A stretch of DNA of 8,583 nt from Thermomicrobiales bacterium (GTDB lineage: Bacteria; Chloroflexota; Chloroflexia; Thermomicrobiales; UBA6265): positions 1 to 8,583 of the forward strand of contig JAICJJ010000089.1 in assembly GCA_025928535.1 (NCBI GenBank), in the 5' to 3' direction. Each line of letters begins with the position of its first letter. Positions within the stretch are counted from its first letter, which is position 1. The notes below the pieces were generated by a model. That model was not told the DNA's origin. It worked only from the letters and a program-made list of their open reading frames with translations, and made no database searches. Positions 5,649-8,583 of this stretch are shown in pieces. Both the position numbers and the translations under genes were made by a program.

Positions 5649-5673
5649 TCACGATCCGGCGGCCGGATCGTGA
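5649..5673. promoter_or_regulatory. 25-bp perfect palindrome, possible operator, in the divergent gap
   Basis: Two 12-bp arms, TCACGATCCGGC and its exact complement, flank one central base. It lies 22 bp before the Nudix start and 138 bp before the sugar dehydrogenase start. The perfect symmetry suits a dimeric regulator. In the Nudix mRNA leader it would also form an 11-bp hairpin with a three-base loop. No T-run follows on either strand, so a terminator is unlikely. The rest of the gap (5628-5810) shows no clear -10/-35 pair. Confidence 0.5.
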
Positions 5674-5810
5674 CGTAGGCGGCACAGGGGTTGCTGCGAG
5701 CACTCGACCGGGCCAGCGGTGGGCGCGCCGCGCGTTCGTGACCCGCGAGGCCGGGGCCAGCGCGCCAGCACTTGCGTCTCGACGACCGTTCGGGAGGAGC
5801 AGCAACGCCG

Positions 5811-7019
5811 ATGATCAAGTTCAGCGCATGGCATTGGGGCTGGCGCGGCGCGATTGCCGCGCTCGCGGCGTTGGCGATGGCGGCTCCCGCCGTTGCCCAG
5901 GGCACGCCGACGCCCCCGTTCGATCCGGCGCGATTCGCGTTCGGACTCGCCCCGGTCGTCACCGGCCTGGACCAGCCGGTGTTTCTCGCCGATCCGAACG
6001 ACGGCAGCGGACGCTTGTTCATCGTCGAACGCTCCGGCCAGATTCTGATCCTGCAGGCTGGCAAGGTGGCGCCCAAGCCCTTTCTCGACATCTCCGACAT
6101 CGTCACATCCCAGGGCCAGGAACAGGGTTTGCTCAGCGTCGCCTTCGACCCTGACTTCAAGACCAATCGCGAATTCTACGTCGGCTACACCGCGGCGAGC
6201 GGCGGTCCGTCCGGCGCCGACACGATCGCCCGCTACACAGTATCGCAATCGGACCCGAATCGGGCCGATCCCGCCAGCGGCGAAGTGTTGCTGGCGATCC
6301 CGGATCCATATCCCAACCACAACGGCGGCCTCGTGATGTTCGGCCCCGACGGGTATCTCTACGCCGGCTTCGGCGACGGCGGCAGCGAAGGCGATCCGGA
6401 TGGCAACGGGCAAAACACCCAGGTCCTGCTCGGCAAGATTCTCCGGCTCGACGTCCATCAGCGGTCCGCCGACACGCCGTACGCCATCCCGCCCGGCAAT
6501 CCCTTCGCCGACGGCAAAAATGGTCGGCCGGAAATCTGGGCGTATGGGTTGCGCAATCCGTGGCGCTTTTCGTTCGATCGCGGCACAGGCGATCTCTACA
6601 TCGCCGACGTCGGGCAAGACCGAATCGAAGAAATCGACTTCCAGCCGGCCGGCTCGAAGGGCGGTCAGAATTACGGCTGGAACCTCCTCGAGGGCAACGA
6701 CTGCTACGCGGAAGCCAATTGCTCGACCGCCGGGATGACGATGCCGATCGCGACCTACACGCACGATCAGGGCTGCTCGGTCACCGGCGGATACGTCTAT
6801 CGAGGCTCCTCGATTCCGGCCCTGCAGGGCGTCTATCTCTTCGGCGATTATTGCTCTGGCCTGATCTGGGGCCTCGGGCGCGCCGCGAGCGGCGACTGGG
6901 CGCTTTCGGCGCCGGTTTCGACCAAATTGAACATCAGTTCGTTTGGCGAAGACGCAAGCGGCGAACTCTACGTGATCGATCTGAACGGCGGCATGTATCG
7001 GGTCACGGCCGGAACCTGA
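5811..7019 (+). CDS. Secreted PQQ-type glucose/aldose dehydrogenase, beta-propeller
   Basis: A 402-residue exported protein of the soluble glucose/sorbosone dehydrogenase family. Residues 1-29 are a Sec signal peptide (hydrophobic core about 13-26) with a likely cut after APAVA. The mature part is a six-bladed propeller. QGQEQGLLSVAFDPDF (101-116), the catalytic histidine region YPNHNGGLVMFGPDG (His170), GFGDGGSEGDP (187-196) and YGLRNPWRFSFDR (Arg248) match enzymes that oxidise aldoses to lactones with PQQ. Four cysteines (298, 304, 322, 348) could form two disulphides outside the cell. No PQQ synthesis genes lie here. The frame opens at a TTG (5772), but the ATG at 5811 begins the signal peptide and has GGGAGGAG (5792-5799) upstream, with a rather long spacer. 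The SDR gene follows after 26 bp. Confidence 0.87.
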   Translation: MIKFSAWHWGWRGAIAALAALAMAAPAVAQGTPTPPFDPARFAFGLAPVVTGLDQPVFLADPNDGSGRLFIVERSGQILILQAGKVAPKPFLDISDIVTSQGQEQGLLSVAFDPDFKTNREFYVGYTAASGGPSGADTIARYTVSQSDPNRADPASGEVLLAIPDPYPNHNGGLVMFGPDGYLYAGFGDGGSEGDPDGNGQNTQVLLGKILRLDVHQRSADTPYAIPPGNPFADGKNGRPEIWAYGLRNPWRFSFDRGTGDLYIADVGQDRIEEIDFQPAGSKGGQNYGWNLLEGNDCYAEANCSTAGMTMPIATYTHDQGCSVTGGYVYRGSSIPALQGVYLFGDYCSGLIWGLGRAASGDWALSAPVSTKLNISSFGEDASGELYVIDLNGGMYRVTAGT

Positions 7020-7045
7020 CGGCGACTCGAGGGAAGGGAGCAGCA

Positions 7046-7840
7046 ATGGCGACGGGGAATCAGCGACGGGTGTTGGTGACGGGCGCGGACGGCGTGATCG
7101 GGCGGGCGGTGCGGCAGTACCTCGGCGACCGCTACGATTTGCGCTGTCTGACCCACCGGCCGGCGCCCTATCCCAGCCACGTCGGCGACATCGCCGATCT
7201 GGCGTCGATCGCGCCGGCGTTCGCGGGCGTCGATTGCGTTGTCCACCTGGCGGCCTCGCCGAGCGTTTCGACGCCATGGTCGGACATCTTGCCGAACAAT
7301 CTGATCGGAACCTACAACGTGTTCGAAGCGGCGCGGCAGGCGGGCGTGCCGGCGGTCGTCTTCGCCTCGTCGAACCACACGATCGGGATGAACGAGATCG
7401 ACAACGCGCCGTCGATCTACCAACTCGACGATCCGCGAGTGTTCGACCATCTGGCGGAACCCCGGCCCGATTCGCTCTACGGCATTTCCAAGTTGTTCGG
7501 CGAAGCCGTGGCCCGCTACTACGTCGATCGCTACGGCATGCGCGCTGTCTGCCTCCGTATTGGCACGGTGCGCGACGACGACCGTCCGGGCGATCCGGAG
7601 GTCTATGGCTCCGTGCCGGAGCCGCTCGAATATCTGACTGACGAGCAACGGCGGGAACGGCTGCGCGCGACCTGGCTCAGCCGGCGCGATTGCGCGCAGT
7701 TGATTTCGCGGGCGATCGACGCCGACGACGTGCCGTGGGCCGTCGTCTACGGCATCTCGAACAATCCGCGCCAGTTCTGGGATCTGGAGCATGCGCGGCG
7801 CACGATCGGCTACGAGCCGGAAGATTCCGCGCCGGTCTGA
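7046..7840 (+). CDS. NAD-dependent epimerase/dehydratase-type SDR, uronate-dehydrogenase-like
   Basis: A 264-residue extended-type SDR. The Rossmann motif TGADGVIG (12-19) binds the nucleotide cofactor. HLAASPSVSTPW (68-79), FASSNHTIG (106-114) and the catalytic YGISK (Tyr145, Lys149) follow. The SSNHxIG motif, LRIGT (170-174), ATWLSRRD (208-215) and VVYGISNN (233-240) resemble uronate dehydrogenases, which oxidise galacturonate or glucuronate to aldaro-lactones. An extra segment (about 176-206) separates it from the compact bacterial enzymes, so another sugar substrate is possible. GGGAG (7036-7040) five bases before the ATG at 7046 supports the start. It lies 26 bp after the sugar dehydrogenase and is probably co-transcribed. 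Its last 31 bp overlap the end of the convergent GNAT gene. Confidence 0.85.
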   Translation: MATGNQRRVLVTGADGVIGRAVRQYLGDRYDLRCLTHRPAPYPSHVGDIADLASIAPAFAGVDCVVHLAASPSVSTPWSDILPNNLIGTYNVFEAARQAGVPAVVFASSNHTIGMNEIDNAPSIYQLDDPRVFDHLAEPRPDSLYGISKLFGEAVARYYVDRYGMRAVCLRIGTVRDDDRPGDPEVYGSVPEPLEYLTDEQRRERLRATWLSRRDCAQLISRAIDADDVPWAVVYGISNNPRQFWDLEHARRTIGYEPEDSAPV

Positions 7841-8268
7841 TTCCGCGCCTCGTCGCGCCGATGCTCGTCCGGTTCGGGCTGCGTCAGATCGATCAGCCCG
7901 GCCGGCGCCGGTCGGAAGCCGCAGCCGCGGTAAAACGAATCGAGTTCGTCGTCGTAGTCGACGTGGAGCCATTCCGCGCCGGCTTCGCGGGAGAGCGCCG
8001 TCGCTTCGCGGACGAGACTGCGGCCGATGCCGCGCTGCTGGTGGTCGGGGTGAACGGTGGTGTCGAGCACAAAGGCGTGGACGCCGCCGTCCCAGGCGAC
8101 GTTGACGAAGCCGACGAGGCGCTCGCCGTCGATGGCGCAAACCCAGCCGAGGCTGCGGCGCAAGATCGGTTGCCAATCCTGATCGCCGACATGGGCCCAG
8201 GCGGCGTCGCGCAGCGCGTTGAGTTCGTCGTTATTGATTGGCCGGTTCCGGTGCAGCGTGATTGCCAG
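7810..8268 (-). CDS. GNAT N-acetyltransferase, probable CTG start
   Basis: A 152-residue acetyl-CoA-dependent acyltransferase. VLDTTVHPDHQQRGIGRSLV (68-85) carries the acetyl-CoA loop Q-x-x-G-x-G, and FYRGCGFRPAPAGLIDL (112-128) is the usual C-terminal strand region. The acceptor is unknown. The frame has no ATG or GTG near the natural N-terminus. AAGGAGA (8276-8282) lies 7 bp before a CTG at 8268, giving MAITLHRNRPI, the expected family-style N-terminus. The only other choice, TTG at 8334 (174 residues), lies inside the upstream 29-residue gene and would add a poorly structured stretch. The C-terminal tail after residue 130 is polar and may be disordered. It follows the small membrane-protein gene by 31 bp and overlaps the convergent SDR by 31 bp. 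Confidence 0.82.
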   Translation of the reverse strand: MAITLHRNRPINNDELNALRDAAWAHVGDQDWQPILRRSLGWVCAIDGERLVGFVNVAWDGGVHAFVLDTTVHPDHQQRGIGRSLVREATALSREAGAEWLHVDYDDELDSFYRGCGFRPAPAGLIDLTQPEPDEHRRDEARNQTGAESSGS

Positions 8269-8275
8269 TTCGCTG

Positions 8276-8282
8276 TCTCCTT
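8276..8282 (-). promoter_or_regulatory. Shine-Dalgarno AAGGAGA before the CTG start
   Basis: AAGGAGA stands seven bases before CTG 8268 on the minus strand. No ATG, GTG or TTG follows it at a usable distance in any frame, so it argues for CTG initiation of the GNAT gene. Confidence 0.6.
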
Positions 8283-8299
8283 CCGGGCCGCCCGCGCGG

Positions 8300-8389
8300 T
8301 CACATCTTGCCGCTAAGGAAGCGCTGCAAGCCAAACCAGAGCGCGATGACGGCGATCAGGACGATCACGTAAGCGATGGCAGCGATCAT
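8300..8389 (-). CDS. 29-residue membrane miniprotein, unknown function
   Basis: Read ATG (8389) to TGA (8300). The protein is nearly all one membrane span: MIAAIAYVIVLIAVIALWFG, then the basic tail LQRFLSGKM. The Tyr and aromatic residues near the ends and the positive tail suggest the C-terminus lies in the cytoplasm. GGAGGGG (8396-8402) six bases before the ATG is a strong ribosome binding site and the main evidence that it is real. The size is like KdpF and similar tiny subunits, but there is no kdp gene here and I do not claim that. It stands between a membrane-protein gene and the GNAT gene, probably in one operon. Confidence 0.7.
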   Translation of the reverse strand: MIAAIAYVIVLIAVIALWFGLQRFLSGKM

Positions 8390-8445
8390 GGCTCGCCCCT
8401 CCAACTGCGCGTCACGACAGCGCCTCGAGCCGATTGCCGTGCTGT

Positions 8446-8583
8446 TCAACCGGCCGGCGCCGTGCCCACCCTCCACGCGACGATGAGCAACATGAGCGCC
8501 AGCAGCACGCCGACCACGATCGCGGCGGCGACCAGCGACCAGGCCAGCCGACCGGGAACGCCGTCGCGCGCCGGGTCGGCGTC
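8446..8583 (-). CDS. C-terminal end of a single-span membrane protein, cut at the right edge
   Basis: The last 45 codons are visible and end at TGA 8446. They encode a polar stretch (DADPARDGVPGRLAW), one hydrophobic span (SLVAAAIVVGVLLALMLLIV) and a short tail (AWRVGTAPAG). The codon use and the continuous open frame to the edge support coding. Its shape, polar lead plus one span plus short tail, resembles the 58-residue protein at 1324-1500. The full length and family are unknown. It lies 56 bp upstream of the 29-residue gene. Confidence 0.55.
   Translation of the reverse strand, partial: DADPARDGVPGRLAWSLVAAAIVVGVLLALMLLIVAWRVGTAPAG

Noticed and set aside
5649..5673. The palindrome as an intrinsic terminator
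   Set aside because: No T-run follows on either strand and it lies upstream of both divergent genes, not downstream.
5649..7277. 542-codon minus-strand ORF opposite the sugar dehydrogenase
   Set aside because: The plus strand has a signal peptide, catalytic motifs and ribosome binding sites; the antisense product has none.
6968..8176. 402-codon minus-strand ORF opposite the SDR and in another frame of the GNAT gene
   Set aside because: Arg-rich without domains; SDR motifs in the plus strand explain the open frame.
8269..8334. TTG start for the GNAT gene
   Set aside because: It lies within the 29-residue gene, has no Shine-Dalgarno and adds a stretch not expected in the family.

Overview
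The window is GC-rich, single-copy-looking bacterial chromosome. It holds ten full-length protein genes that I can name or place in a family, two complete genes for very small membrane proteins, and two genes cut by the window edges. The best guess for the host is a Chloroflexota bacterium of the Thermomicrobia/Sphaerobacter kind. The reasons are the high GC content, the inositol-lipid-type CDP-alcohol transferase beside a PimA-like glycosyltransferase, the PRC-barrel protein, and the intergenic GTCGAG octamer arrays. This is an inference from gene style; there is no rRNA or other direct marker. No tRNA, rRNA, CRISPR array, transposase or phage gene was seen.

Left part (1-4254, all on the minus strand, so read from right to left). 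A PhnP-like metallo-beta-lactamase hydrolase is followed by a PimA-like GT4 glycosyltransferase with a possible 21-codon leader ORF. Next come a CDP-alcohol phosphatidyltransferase of the phosphatidylinositol-phosphate-synthase type, a 58-residue single-span membrane protein whose start overlaps the transferase stop (ATGA), a Nit-family amidohydrolase, and the start of a LysM lipoprotein that runs off the left edge. The glycosyltransferase, transferase and miniprotein are packed like one operon and suggest synthesis of a glycosylated phospholipid.

Middle (4252-5810). A 237-bp gap carries two inverted arrays of an 8-bp repeat (GAGTCGAG/AAGTCGAG) flanking a palindrome-ended REP/MITE-like element. 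It is followed by a PRC-barrel protein and a Nudix hydrolase, both on the minus strand. A 25-bp perfect palindrome lies in the divergent gap between the Nudix gene and the next, plus-strand, operon.

Right part (5811-8583). A secreted PQQ-type sugar dehydrogenase and a uronate-dehydrogenase-like SDR form a plus-strand pair, possibly linked by sugar oxidation. The SDR overlaps, tail to tail, a minus-strand GNAT acetyltransferase. That gene seems to start at CTG, because an ideal Shine-Dalgarno precedes a CTG and no ATG or GTG is available. Upstream of it lie a 29-residue membrane miniprotein with a strong ribosome binding site and the C-terminal end of another single-span membrane protein cut by the right edge.

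The points most worth a second look are the glycosyltransferase/transferase/miniprotein operon with its leader ORF, the nested inverted-repeat element, the CTG start, and the three miniature membrane proteins.
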